Assembly (NCBI RefSeq): GCF_003318275.1
Contig: NZ_QOCH01000003.1
Location: forward strand, 222,532-286,531
DNA length: 64,000 bases
Source: Marinobacter sp. F3R11
GTDB taxonomy: Bacteria; Pseudomonadota; Gammaproteobacteria; Pseudomonadales; Oleiphilaceae
Direction: 5' to 3'
Below are positions 25,579 through 35,242 of the stretch, in pieces (the stretch's first letter is position 1; every line of letters begins with the position of its first letter). The position numbers and the translations under genes are program-made. The notes beneath the pieces are model-generated. The model was not told the DNA's origin and did no database searches. It was given only the letters and a program-made list of their open reading frames with translations.

Positions 25579-26856
25579 TCAGCTGTTCAAGGCCAGATCG
25601 GCGCCTGTCAGTTCTGTTTCCCTGGTCATATCGGTGAATCGGCCGACCTCGCCAGGGTCTCGTGGAAGAATTGCAGCCCGTATCAGCTTTCGTGTCGAAT
25701 TGCCGGTTACCGGATATACGGACTGGCCGGTGCGCCAGAGTACCGGCATGGAAGTTGTGCCAGCATGTTCCCGGATCCACTGATACATGGGGGCATGTCG
25801 TGCACTTTCATGTTCAGGCACCAGAGCAAAAAAACTATTCGGCGAATACCGGGCCAGAAGGACATCTTTGGACATCTGTTTCCTGAGCGGCTCGCTGATC
25901 TTGCTGACCAGCAGGTTGACCGACTCACTATCCTTGCCGGAAGACAGCTCCCGGAAGTTGGCAATCTCCATGTATACCAGTGCAAAGGCGTTTTTCCGGG
26001 CGTCACCCAGGGCAAATATATCCAGCATCCGCTGCTCAAGGGCGGAACGGTTTGGTAGCCCGGTAGCGGAGTCTGAATACGCCAGTTCCGCGACTCGCTT
26101 ATCGTCTTCCACTTTTCGTTCGGCCAATTCCCGGCGATAACGAACGTCCAGAGCGGTCACAACCAGGGCAACAGAAAGCAGCGCCATGCAAAAGATTGCC
26201 AGGGGAATACCCATCCAGCTTCCACGCAAACCATTATCAATGGCGGGAACGGCACCTTCGGGGAACGTCATCGCCATCATCCCGGTGTAATGCATGCCAC
26301 AAATTGCCGCAGCCATCACCAGCGCAGCGATAAATTGAACGACCAGGGCACTGGAGCCTTCCATTCCCTGCAACTTCCTGCACAAGGCCAGAGCGGAACC
26401 CGAGGCGATAACTGCAATTGCGATGGAAAGCACCAGAAAACCGGTGTTGAACTCCGGTGGTGCGGACATCCGCATGGCGTACATCCCCAGATAATGCATG
26501 ATCGCTATACCACTGGCCATGGACAGCGTGGCACCAATAAACAACACAGAGCCCAGGTGCTTTCGACCAATAATGTGCAGGGCAATACCCGAAGCTAAAA
26601 CTGCCGCAAACCAGGAAACCAACGTCATCGGGATATCAAAGGACATGGCCATTTTCATTGGCATCGCCCGCATCCCTACGAAATGCATCGTCCATACGCC
26701 CGTCCCCATCAGAAGAGCTCCAGACACCAGCCAGCGCCATCGCTCAACACCTTTGGAACTAACCAGCCTCGCGCCGAAGTACAGAGCTGCGTATGCTGCC
26801 AGTACAGCAACAAGGAACGAAGACATCACGAGTGGCAAATCGTACGCAGCTATCAT
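25579..26856 (-). CDS. MHYT sensor protein with degenerate GGDEF domain
   Basis: The N-terminal 250 residues are a seven-helix MHYT sensor, with the motif appearing three times (TMHFVGMRAM, IMHYLGMYAM, GMHYTGMMAM); the domain is proposed to bind copper and sense gases or redox state. A C-terminal domain of about 165 residues begins with the GGDEF-family SATGLPNRSALEQRM, but the active-site GGDEF is replaced by SPNSF in ARYSPNSFFALV, and no EAL domain follows. It should therefore not make c-di-GMP and may act as a binding or scaffold protein. MHYT proteins of Pseudomonas usually continue into an intact GGDEF-EAL pair. Confidence 0.88.
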   Translation of the reverse strand: MIAAYDLPLVMSSFLVAVLAAYAALYFGARLVSSKGVERWRWLVSGALLMGTGVWTMHFVGMRAMPMKMAMSFDIPMTLVSWFAAVLASGIALHIIGRKHLGSVLFIGATLSMASGIAIMHYLGMYAMRMSAPPEFNTGFLVLSIAIAVIASGSALALCRKLQGMEGSSALVVQFIAALVMAAAICGMHYTGMMAMTFPEGAVPAIDNGLRGSWMGIPLAIFCMALLSVALVVTALDVRYRRELAERKVEDDKRVAELAYSDSATGLPNRSALEQRMLDIFALGDARKNAFALVYMEIANFRELSSGKDSESVNLLVSKISEPLRKQMSKDVLLARYSPNSFFALVPEHESARHAPMYQWIREHAGTTSMPVLWRTGQSVYPVTGNSTRKLIRAAILPRDPGEVGRFTDMTRETELTGADLALNS

Positions 26857-27091
26857 TGATCAACTCTTCTCTTTAAATGTGTATATTGGCCACTTCCGCC
26901 AGTTATGACTGGCAGTCCCGACTCAGGACACAAGGGTATACTAAAGTAGTACAGGCCCGTTCACACTTTAATGTTGTCTTTATGTAAATAGTTGCGACAC
27001 AAGTGGCGCTGACAGCAAGCCCCGAACCCGATATGCTCAGGAGTCGTACCTGCTCCGCGCCATTGTTTGAACACGAATGAGAGGAAGGTTT

Positions 27092-27727
27092 ATGGACATC
27101 GGCGATATGCGTCGGGATTTTGAAAGTGAAGGGATTGACCGCGAGGCGATGAGCGACGACCCGGTCATGCAGTTCGAAACCTGGTTCGGTGATGCCCGGG
27201 AAGCCGGTATTCTCGAACCCAACGCCATGTCTCTCGCCACCACCGGCGCTGACAGCATGCCAGACCTGCGTACGGTGCTGCTGAAGTATTTTGATGAGCG
27301 CGGGTTTGTGTTTTACACAAATTACGGAAGCCGGAAAGCTCAGGAAATTGATGAGAACCCCCGGGCAGCCCTGCTATTCCCCTGGATCGGTCTGAACCGG
27401 CAAGTACGTATTCAGGGGCATGTCGAGAAGGTCAGCAAAACCGAATCCCTGAAATACTTTGCCTCCCGACCAAGGGGGAGCCAGATCGGCGCATGGGTAT
27501 CAGAGCAGAGCAAAGCCATCACTTCCCGGGGCCTTCTGGAGCAGAAAGTAGCTGAAATGAAGCGTAAGTTCAGTGAAGGCGAAGTACCACTACCCGGGTT
27601 CTGGGGTGGTTATCGGGTCGTTCCCGAGCGCATCGAATTCTGGCAGGGTCGCCCCAGCCGTCTCCACGATCGCTTCGAATACGTAAGGGAAGGCGATGCC
27701 TGGCTCATCCAACGACTCCAGCCCTGA
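27092..27727 (+). CDS. pdxH: Pyridoxamine/pyridoxine 5'-phosphate oxidase
   Basis: PdxH (211 residues) uses FMN and oxygen to make pyridoxal 5'-phosphate. Diagnostic text includes RDFESEGIDREAM, NAMSLATTG, DLRTVLLKYFDERGFVFYTNY, GSRKAQEIDENPRAALLFPW, SRPRGSQIGAWVSEQS and the C-terminal RPSRLHDRF. The ATG at 27092 has GAGGAAGG just upstream and is preferred to the one at 27077. The 3' end overlaps the next gene by 32 bases. Confidence 0.96.
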   Translation: MDIGDMRRDFESEGIDREAMSDDPVMQFETWFGDAREAGILEPNAMSLATTGADSMPDLRTVLLKYFDERGFVFYTNYGSRKAQEIDENPRAALLFPWIGLNRQVRIQGHVEKVSKTESLKYFASRPRGSQIGAWVSEQSKAITSRGLLEQKVAEMKRKFSEGEVPLPGFWGGYRVVPERIEFWQGRPSRLHDRFEYVREGDAWLIQRLQP

Positions 27728-28481
27728 TCTCATCGGAGTCCGGCACAAGCCGGTCATCCACCTGTGTCACCAGATCGGACAAGTACCGGAAGTTGCGCCA
27801 GACTGGCTGACGGCAAACGAGCTCGAAAGATATTCCGGGCTCAGCGAAACCCGCGCAGCAGAGTTCCTCACCAGCCGCTGGCTCATCCGCCAGGCGTTAA
27901 GCCGGGCGAGTTTTACAGAGCCGGATCAATGCTGGCCGACGGAAGGACGCCCGACAACTGCCGCCATCCCGAAAGGTTGGCATATCTCGCTGAGCCATAG
28001 TCATGGCTTGTCCGCTTGCAGCACTCAGTATGGCTCTGCACTGGGCATAGACATTGAACCCAGCAAAAGGCATCCACAATGGCAAAAGGTGGCCAACCGC
28101 TGGTTCTCACCCATCGAGCAGGAATGGCTGTTTCAGGAGGACGACGCGCACATGTTTCTCCGGGCCTGGACCCTTAAAGAAGCGTGGCTGAAGGCGACTG
28201 GCAGGGGTATCGCAGGAAATCTGCAATCTTTGGAAATACGCCGGGATTTCGAACTCTATGGCGATCAGCCAGACGATCACTGGCAGGCCTGCGCCTTTTA
28301 TACAGAAGGCTTTTTATGTTCACTTGTTTTCAGGCAAACCGAAGGCGGCCATTTCGGTACATGGCCAACCATCACCTTGCTGGAACCACCACCCGAAGAC
28401 TATAGCCTGAGTGTTGCAGAACCGCTGGATACACACTGGGAACCCATGTTTCAGCGCAGAATCAGCTCAAAACGCGGATAA
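27696..28481 (+). CDS. 4'-phosphopantetheinyl transferase superfamily protein
   Basis: The 261-residue protein has both core motifs of Sfp-type transferases: LGIDIEPSKRH (Mg-binding Asp and Glu) and RAWTLKEAWLKATGRG (Glu-Lys pair). It transfers phosphopantetheine from CoA to a carrier-protein serine. No carrier protein, fatty-acid, polyketide or peptide synthase is nearby, so the target is encoded elsewhere. The ATG at 27696 lies inside pdxH, 32 bases before its stop, suggesting translational coupling. Confidence 0.88.
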   Translation: MPGSSNDSSPDLIGVRHKPVIHLCHQIGQVPEVAPDWLTANELERYSGLSETRAAEFLTSRWLIRQALSRASFTEPDQCWPTEGRPTTAAIPKGWHISLSHSHGLSACSTQYGSALGIDIEPSKRHPQWQKVANRWFSPIEQEWLFQEDDAHMFLRAWTLKEAWLKATGRGIAGNLQSLEIRRDFELYGDQPDDHWQACAFYTEGFLCSLVFRQTEGGHFGTWPTITLLEPPPEDYSLSVAEPLDTHWEPMFQRRISSKRG

Positions 28482-28500
28482 AATCCCGGAGGAGCGCCAT

Positions 28501-29139
28501 ATGCCAAGTGAACACCAGGACAACCCAGCTTCCACAACCCCGGGCACAACCAGCCGTTGCCCATGGTGTGGCACCGACCCCCTGTACATGCATTACCATG
28601 ACACTGTATGGGGCAGGCCCGAATACGACGACCTGGCTCTTTTCGAAAAACTCTGTCTGGACGGTCAGCAAGCTGGCCTGAGCTGGATCACAATTCTGCG
28701 TAAACAGGAGAGTTACCGGGCTGCCTATGATGGTTTCAACCCGGAAAAGATCATTCAGTACGGTGACGCAAAAATTGCCGAGCTTATGCAGAACCCCGGC
28801 ATTGTACGAAACCGACTGAAAATACAGTCAGTCATCAAAAACGCCAGGGGCTTTCTGGATATACAAGAGAAAGGCGCCGGATTTTCAGACTTCCTCTGGT
28901 CATTTGTCGAAAACAGCCCCATACAGAACAACTGGCGCAGCTTTGATGAAGTACCTGTTACCACGCCAGAATCCGAAGCCATGTCCCGGGCGCTGAAGCG
29001 TGCCGGCTTTACGTTTGTAGGGCCAACCATTGTCTATGCGTTCATGCAGGCTACCGGCATGGTTAACGACCACCTGGTTCATTGCCCACAGCACAGCCAG
29101 TGCCATTCGCCTTGTTTCAAACCCCGGGGTCATCTGTAA
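28501..29139 (+). CDS. tag: DNA-3-methyladenine glycosylase I
   Basis: The 212-residue enzyme excises 3-methyladenine from alkylated DNA. Family marks are RCPWCGTDPLYMHYHDTVWG, LFEKLCLDGQQAGLSWITIL, NRLKIQSVIKNA, and the C-terminal zinc-ligand region DHLVHCPQHSQC; with the early Cys and His these give the Zn site known from E. coli Tag. An N-terminal extension of about 16 residues precedes the usual start. GGAGGAG lies about six bases before the ATG at 28501, which excludes the upstream ATG at 28411. Confidence 0.95.
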   Translation: MPSEHQDNPASTTPGTTSRCPWCGTDPLYMHYHDTVWGRPEYDDLALFEKLCLDGQQAGLSWITILRKQESYRAAYDGFNPEKIIQYGDAKIAELMQNPGIVRNRLKIQSVIKNARGFLDIQEKGAGFSDFLWSFVENSPIQNNWRSFDEVPVTTPESEAMSRALKRAGFTFVGPTIVYAFMQATGMVNDHLVHCPQHSQCHSPCFKPRGHL

Positions 29140-29160
29140 CGGCTCAGAAGGCTGAACTCA

Positions 29161-30603
29161 TCAGGCTGCAACTATGGCGTACCCGTGGTTGTGGGGCTCA
29201 ACCAGAACACCATGCAAAGCGATAATCGCTTTCTCATAGTTATCCTCATCAACCACAAACTGGATATCCACCTGTCGCATGCACTGATGTACCGCCAGCA
29301 CATTGATTTCTTCATCAGCGAGCACTTTGACCGACCGCGCCAGAATGCCAGGCATTTTTATATCACTGCCAATAGCTGAAACCACGGCCACCTTACGAGT
29401 AATTATCTCACCGTTTGGAAACTCGCCCTTCAGAGCCTCAACCACGCGTTTGACGTGCTTGAGTGTGCTGTCCACGTAATGGGTAATAGTATTGGCGTTA
29501 GTATCCTTGGCCATGAAGCGCACTTTGAAGCGACTCAGGATATCCAGGATACGACGGTCCGAGCCAGGCTCACCCTGCATATCCTGATCAAATACCTCTA
29601 TGGCAAACACGCCCTTGGCGCCGGCAATAATCTCAACCTGTGGCTTCTCACTGACGTAATCACCGGTGATCAGAGTACCCGTATGCTCAGGCTCAAAGGT
29701 ATTCATCACCCGCAGGGGAATCTCCGCCTGGCGCAGGCCTTTACCGGCACGGGGGTGAATCGCTTCCATGCCCAGGTTGGCCAGCTGGTCAGCCACATCG
29801 TAATTAGTGCGCCCCAGGGGTACTACTTTTTCTGCGCCCACAATGTTGGGGTCAGCTGAACTCAGGTGGTATTCCTTATGAATAACCGCCTCACGGGCCT
29901 CGGTAATCACAGCAACCCGGCTGAAAGTCATTTCACTGTAGCCGCGGTCGAATGTGCGCATCAGGCCTTCTTCACACTGGGCGTATCCGGTCACGATCGG
30001 CAGTTCCCGGCTCAGATCCACGGCATCGAAAGCCTGCTTCAGCTTCTGGTCCAGAGGCAGCAACTCGCTGTCACGCCAACCGGTAAGGTCCACAAACCTT
30101 GCATTGATGCCTTCCTGCTGGAGTTTCAGGGTGGTGTTGAAGGCACTGTGGGCCTCGCCGATACCAGCGAGCATCTCTCGCACCGTCAGCAAGTGTTCTG
30201 CCAACTGAAACTGGCCATAGGAGCACAGGCGCTGCAAATCAATAAGGCAGCCCCGAACGCCTTCGATGCGGTCAGTAATGAACTGATCTGCCTGCTGCTT
30301 GAGCATCGGATCTTCAAACAGCTTGCCGTTGATGTCGGTGACGAATTTTACCAACTTTGTAAGATCATCACCCCAGGCCCAGTCAGATTCTGCATCGGCA
30401 AACAGAGCGTAGACACCCGGCTCCCCGGTTTTCTTGTGCTCCAGCAGTTCGTTGGTTACCCCTCCGTATGCGGACACCACGAAGATACGCTGATAGAGAT
30501 CTTCCTTGCTACGATTTCCGACAATGATGTTGTCGCGCACAGCTTCGTAGTCGTTCATCGAGGTACCGCCGATCTTCTCAACGGTATGTAATTGACTTGT
30601 CAT
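29161..30603 (-). CDS. ask: Ectoine-associated aspartate kinase (Ask_Ect)
   Basis: The 480-residue aspartokinase phosphorylates aspartate, the first step toward the ectoine precursor aspartate semialdehyde. The KIGGTSMNDYEAV start (KFGGTS in other aspartokinases), VVSAYGGVTNELLEHKKTGEPGVYALF and C-terminal ACT-type region (VAVVSAIGSDIKMPG, INVLAVHQCMRQVDIQFVV) match the ectoine-specific lineage. This form is usually encoded at the end of ectABC and escapes normal lysine/threonine feedback. Here it sits 53 bases after ectB with no ectC between. Confidence 0.93.
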   Translation of the reverse strand: MTSQLHTVEKIGGTSMNDYEAVRDNIIVGNRSKEDLYQRIFVVSAYGGVTNELLEHKKTGEPGVYALFADAESDWAWGDDLTKLVKFVTDINGKLFEDPMLKQQADQFITDRIEGVRGCLIDLQRLCSYGQFQLAEHLLTVREMLAGIGEAHSAFNTTLKLQQEGINARFVDLTGWRDSELLPLDQKLKQAFDAVDLSRELPIVTGYAQCEEGLMRTFDRGYSEMTFSRVAVITEAREAVIHKEYHLSSADPNIVGAEKVVPLGRTNYDVADQLANLGMEAIHPRAGKGLRQAEIPLRVMNTFEPEHTGTLITGDYVSEKPQVEIIAGAKGVFAIEVFDQDMQGEPGSDRRILDILSRFKVRFMAKDTNANTITHYVDSTLKHVKRVVEALKGEFPNGEIITRKVAVVSAIGSDIKMPGILARSVKVLADEEINVLAVHQCMRQVDIQFVVDEDNYEKAIIALHGVLVEPHNHGYAIVAA

Positions 30604-30656
30604 ATTCCTACCCTGGCTTACCCTGCAGTCTGAATGTCCGGAATGACGGGGACACC

Positions 30657-32003
<1,347 letters not shown>

Positions 32004-32047
32004 TCACCGATTCGCTCAGCGTGCGTGGAGTCCTTCCTGGCAGAGCG

Positions 32048-32563
32048 TTACGCCTGCCTGGTAAACGGTCCGATGCGCAGCAGAAATTCAGAATCGTGCA
32101 GGCCGCCAAAATGCGTGTCTTTTTCAAAATGCTCATGGTGCTCAAGTTCTGCACCCATATCCCGGGCAAATGAACGGAACAATGCCCATGAGGCTTCATT
32201 ATCAGCGGTAATTGTGGTTTCCATGTGGGTAACGTTTTTGCACGCTTCCCGAGCCACTATGGCTTTAAGCATCCGCTTGGCCAGACCCTGTCCACGACCT
32301 TTCTCGTGGACAGCTACCTGCCATACAAACACGGTTTCGGGTTTTTTAGGGGGGATATATCCGGAGATAAAGCCGACCAGGTCGCCATTCTTCTCCGCAG
32401 CTACGCAGGTATCGGCAAAATGGCTGCACTGCAACAGGTTGCAGTAAATCGAGTTAGGGTCCAGAGGGGGGCATTCTGCCACCAAATTATGGAGCCTGAA
32501 GCCATCATCCTTAACGGGTGTACGCAGGGTGATGGCGGTGGTATCCGATCCTTCTGATGTCAT
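32048..32563 (-). CDS. ectA: Diaminobutyrate acetyltransferase
   Basis: EctA (171 residues) is a GNAT enzyme that acetylates diaminobutyrate to N-gamma-acetyl-diaminobutyrate, the substrate of ectoine synthase. Motifs: PPLDPNSIYCNLLQCSHFADT, FISGYIPPKKPETVFVWQVAV, the acetyl-CoA loop GRGQGLAKRMLKAI, and ETTITADNEASWALFRSFA. No clear ribosome-binding site precedes the ATG, and the predicted 5' leader is only about 28 nt. It is the first gene of the ect operon. Confidence 0.95.
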   Translation of the reverse strand: MTSEGSDTTAITLRTPVKDDGFRLHNLVAECPPLDPNSIYCNLLQCSHFADTCVAAEKNGDLVGFISGYIPPKKPETVFVWQVAVHEKGRGQGLAKRMLKAIVAREACKNVTHMETTITADNEASWALFRSFARDMGAELEHHEHFEKDTHFGGLHDSEFLLRIGPFTRQA

Positions 32564-32584
32564 AGCGTGGTCAATTCACTTTAA

Positions 32585-32600
32585 AATTTAGAGCTAAATT
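32585..32600. promoter_or_regulatory. Dyad at the ectA start site, candidate EctR-type operator
   Basis: AATTTAG-AG-CTAAATT is a perfect inverted repeat with a two-base spacer, covering the predicted transcription start and touching the -10 box. The EctR1 site I recall from Methylomicrobium also has half-sites of about eight bases two bases apart, over the -10 region. No ectR gene is visible nearby, so the regulator is inferred only. Confidence 0.4.
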
Positions 32601-32625
32601 ATATAGACCACAAAATATATTTCAA
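32598..32625 (-). promoter_or_regulatory. Sigma-70 promoter of the ect operon
   Basis: On the minus strand TTGAAA (32625-32620) and a perfect TATAAT (32603-32598) are 16 bases apart. Transcription would start near 32591, 28 bases before ectA. Confidence 0.7.
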
Positions 32626-32711
32626 GTCGGACCAATTAGCGGCACTACAGAAACCACAAGTACCTGCCTCGTTAACAGACCGGACCAAACGGTCCGCGAG
32701 CAGTAGAAAAA

Positions 32712-33662
32712 TTAATCCCCCTGAGGAAATACAAGGTCGGCAGGTGTCAGCGAAGCGCCCCCAAGAATACGCTTGCGATAAGACAGCGCTGCCGGAGTGC
32801 CTTCGGGCCACAACTGATCAAACTGTGACAGCCACGCGCTGACGTCATAGTTTACAGGTATCAGATCAACACAGAGTTCACCAGCCACAACGCCCGCAAC
32901 CGGCTTAATTCCCGGGGCTGCGCGGCTTATGCGTGTAATAAGCCCACGGGGATCCGACCTCAGGTTACCCATACCGGCGGAACCATTATTGGCCACCGCA
33001 CAAGAGCGGCCATTTACCTCTCCTGTCCAGAGCACAGGAAGGCAAGTATGGGTGGCAGCCATGACATCCGCTCCGGAGGCGCGGAACCACTCCTCAATCC
33101 GCTGCTCATTGCCCGCAGCAAAGGATTCATGGGCCAGACCCCAGCCTGCCAGGGATTCCGGATCGCCATGCAGCACCAGAATCTTTAGGCCTCCAAATAA
33201 CAAGCAATGATATCTGGGGAGAGACGACAGGCGCTTCTGAATATCCGGATGCGCTCCGGCAATATCCTGAAGCCTGGACATGATCTGATTGGAGCGTTCG
33301 ACAACACCCTGATCAACAAAATCGGGGTAGGCGCAGCCACACCCGGCTCCGGCACTCGGAGTGCCCAGTTCGTAATCCACATTACCCAGACTGGCAGTAT
33401 GGCTGAGTACCCGGCTATTAATTCCCCGGAACAATTCATCACTGGCATTAAACCAGTTGAAATCGCCGTTGAAGACCAGCTTTACAGTACGACCCTGACG
33501 CTCCTCGGCCAGGGCCATACGTTCGACTTCATCAAGCGCAAAAGGGTTACCGTAAAGCCCGCCGATAACATAAAGAACATCCTCAGTAACCGGCGTACTT
33601 TGCCCGCACAGGGACGCCGGCTGATAGCGGTAAGCCAGGGGACAACTGCGGCCTTCTGTCAT
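32712..33662 (-). CDS. Metallophosphoesterase-like protein
   Basis: The 316-residue protein looks like a calcineurin-type phosphoesterase: VLYVIGGLYGNPFALDEVERM (GDxHG-like but altered), LVFNGDFNWF with the GD metal pair, LVLHGDPES, and a late VAATHTCLP / NNGSAG region. A short Cys cluster (AGCGCAYPDF) is unusual. Its ATG overlaps the TGA of the symporter gene (ATGA, 33659-33662), so it is translationally coupled to it and belongs to the radical SAM operon. The substrate is unknown; a dedicated phosphatase step on a small metabolite or nucleotide-linked intermediate would fit. Confidence 0.7.
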   Translation of the reverse strand: MTEGRSCPLAYRYQPASLCGQSTPVTEDVLYVIGGLYGNPFALDEVERMALAEERQGRTVKLVFNGDFNWFNASDELFRGINSRVLSHTASLGNVDYELGTPSAGAGCGCAYPDFVDQGVVERSNQIMSRLQDIAGAHPDIQKRLSSLPRYHCLLFGGLKILVLHGDPESLAGWGLAHESFAAGNEQRIEEWFRASGADVMAATHTCLPVLWTGEVNGRSCAVANNGSAGMGNLRSDPRGLITRISRAAPGIKPVAGVVAGELCVDLIPVNYDVSAWLSQFDQLWPEGTPAALSYRKRILGGASLTPADLVFPQGD

Positions 33663-35065
33663 CGTACTTCTCCCGCCGTCAGAGATTTACCTGCCAGCAG
33701 GCGCAAGGCCAGGGGCAGGAAAAAGCCCGCACTGCAGATGAGGAACCCATAGGCATTAACGCCCAACAGCATGGCGTAGTTACCCTCACCAATAGCCCAG
33801 CTTGCCGGGATCAGGCCGATTGCCAGCATCAACCCCAACCCAAGGCCGGTCCAGAAGCTCAGATGGAAACTCCACGGCGACCAGCGGGTGAACCCGTAAA
33901 ACAAAAATACCGGCGCCAGCCCCATCACCATGGTGCCGGAAATGGTAGTAGCCTTGAGAATATCCGTGCCGGCAAACATGGGGAGGTTGCCAATCAACGC
34001 GAACACCGTCATCACCACCGCGCCCACCCGCATACTCGGCAACCGCTCCGCTGCCCGCTTTGCCAACCGTGGCAGATCAACCGCCAGAGATTTGGCCAGC
34101 GAGGTAAAGGTGGAATCCAGAGTAGAACCCGCAGATGTCATCATCACAACACTCATGAAAAACAGCGCAGCCAGCCCCAACGACTGCCCGACGGCTGCCG
34201 GCGCATTGCCCATGGTCTCAATACCATTCAAGCGCGCATGAACTCCCACAAGGCTGAACAGGAATACCGCAACAAAGCCCAGCAAGCCGGCAACCACAAA
34301 GCTCTTGAGCATGGTTTTTTCCTTGTTCACAAAGCCCCGGTCCGTAAGCACGGGGTCGTGGAACGGATAACTGAACATCTGCAACAGTGCGACCAGCAGC
34401 AGATCAAAGCCAGCATTCAACCGGAACTCACCTTCGTTCAGCAACGCCGAGGTATCGTTCGCCGGGATAATCATGAACAACACCGCACCCAGGAAAAACA
34501 CGAACACGAAGGTCTGAATCACATCGGTAAAAATCGAAGACCGGAGCCCGCCTTTAAGGCTGTATGCCAGCGTAAACGCCGTGAACACCATAGCCGCAAC
34601 GTAATACTCCCACTCACCAGGCAGCCCGAAATAACCACCCACAACCGCCGTATTACTCCAGACTTCGTTATACAGCCGGATCAGAATAGCCGCCGCAAAT
34701 GCCAACCCTGCAAAACGCCCAAATCGCGAAGTAAGAAAATCCTGCAGACTACGCGCGCCAGTCTGTGTCCGAATGAGATAAATGATGTACCCAGCCACCG
34801 GAATCGACAGCCAGTAACTGGCATAAGCCAGCCCCCCGGTCACCCCATAGGTTGCCCCGAGATTTGCCGCATTGGTCACCGACTTGGCAAAAATCCAGCT
34901 GATAAAGATACTCGCCGTAAGCGACCACTGACTAACCGGGTTACCCTGATCATCCGCGCCTTTGTAAAAAGACTCTGAATTCCTGCTTTTTGGCGACAGC
35001 ACATACATGACAACGCCATAAGCTAACAGGAACCCCCAGAACAGGGTGGCTTCCGTGATATTCAT
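33659..35065 (-). CDS. Sodium:solute symporter (SSS) family transporter
   Basis: The 468-residue inner-membrane protein has about 13 hydrophobic helices and SSS features: WSLTASIFISWIFAKSVTN, GGLAYASYWLSIPVAGYIIY, and SAGSTLDSTFTSLAKSLAVD. It should import an organic solute with sodium. The ATG at 35065 (MNITEATLF) is chosen; the frame runs on upstream, but only through the palindrome at 35121-35216. It overlaps the metallophosphoesterase gene by four bases and follows the radical SAM gene, so its solute is probably that enzyme's substrate or product. Confidence 0.88.
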   Translation of the reverse strand: MNITEATLFWGFLLAYGVVMYVLSPKSRNSESFYKGADDQGNPVSQWSLTASIFISWIFAKSVTNAANLGATYGVTGGLAYASYWLSIPVAGYIIYLIRTQTGARSLQDFLTSRFGRFAGLAFAAAILIRLYNEVWSNTAVVGGYFGLPGEWEYYVAAMVFTAFTLAYSLKGGLRSSIFTDVIQTFVFVFFLGAVLFMIIPANDTSALLNEGEFRLNAGFDLLLVALLQMFSYPFHDPVLTDRGFVNKEKTMLKSFVVAGLLGFVAVFLFSLVGVHARLNGIETMGNAPAAVGQSLGLAALFFMSVVMMTSAGSTLDSTFTSLAKSLAVDLPRLAKRAAERLPSMRVGAVVMTVFALIGNLPMFAGTDILKATTISGTMVMGLAPVFLFYGFTRWSPWSFHLSFWTGLGLGLMLAIGLIPASWAIGEGNYAMLLGVNAYGFLICSAGFFLPLALRLLAGKSLTAGEVR

Positions 35066-35120
35066 TTTCTCTGTTCCCTCATTATGCTCAGCACCCTGGT
35101 GAGCAGCATCAGATTCAGCC

Positions 35121-35216
35121 GCGGCATGGGAGGTGAGCTTTTCTTTTCGCCGGAAAAAATGTCTGAGCAAAGCGAGTTGTTTTTCCAAGAAAAGAAAAGC
35201 TCACCTCCCATGCCGC
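35121..35216. repeat. Long palindromic element, copy 2, between radical SAM and symporter genes
   Basis: The outer arms 35121-35148 and 35189-35216 form a perfect 28-base inverted repeat unrelated in sequence to the arms of copy 1, apart from the inner CTTTTC/GAAAAG ends. Inside, GGAAAAA pairs with TTTTTCC around TGTCTGAGCAAAGCGAGTTG, differing from the copy 1 core at only two positions. It lies within a putative operon in the intercistronic gap, as does copy 1. Confidence 0.9.
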
Positions 35217-35242
35217 CAACTCCGAACCACCAGTCCGAAACA

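Noticed and set aside
33863..34978. 371-codon plus-strand frame opposite the symporter gene
   Set aside because: It is antisense to a clear SSS transporter, rich in His/Arg/Gln, and has no ribosome-binding site or domain.
35066..35188. Upstream extension of the symporter gene
   Set aside because: The extra residues are translated palindrome and linker sequence; the MNITEATLF start gives a normal SSS N-terminus.
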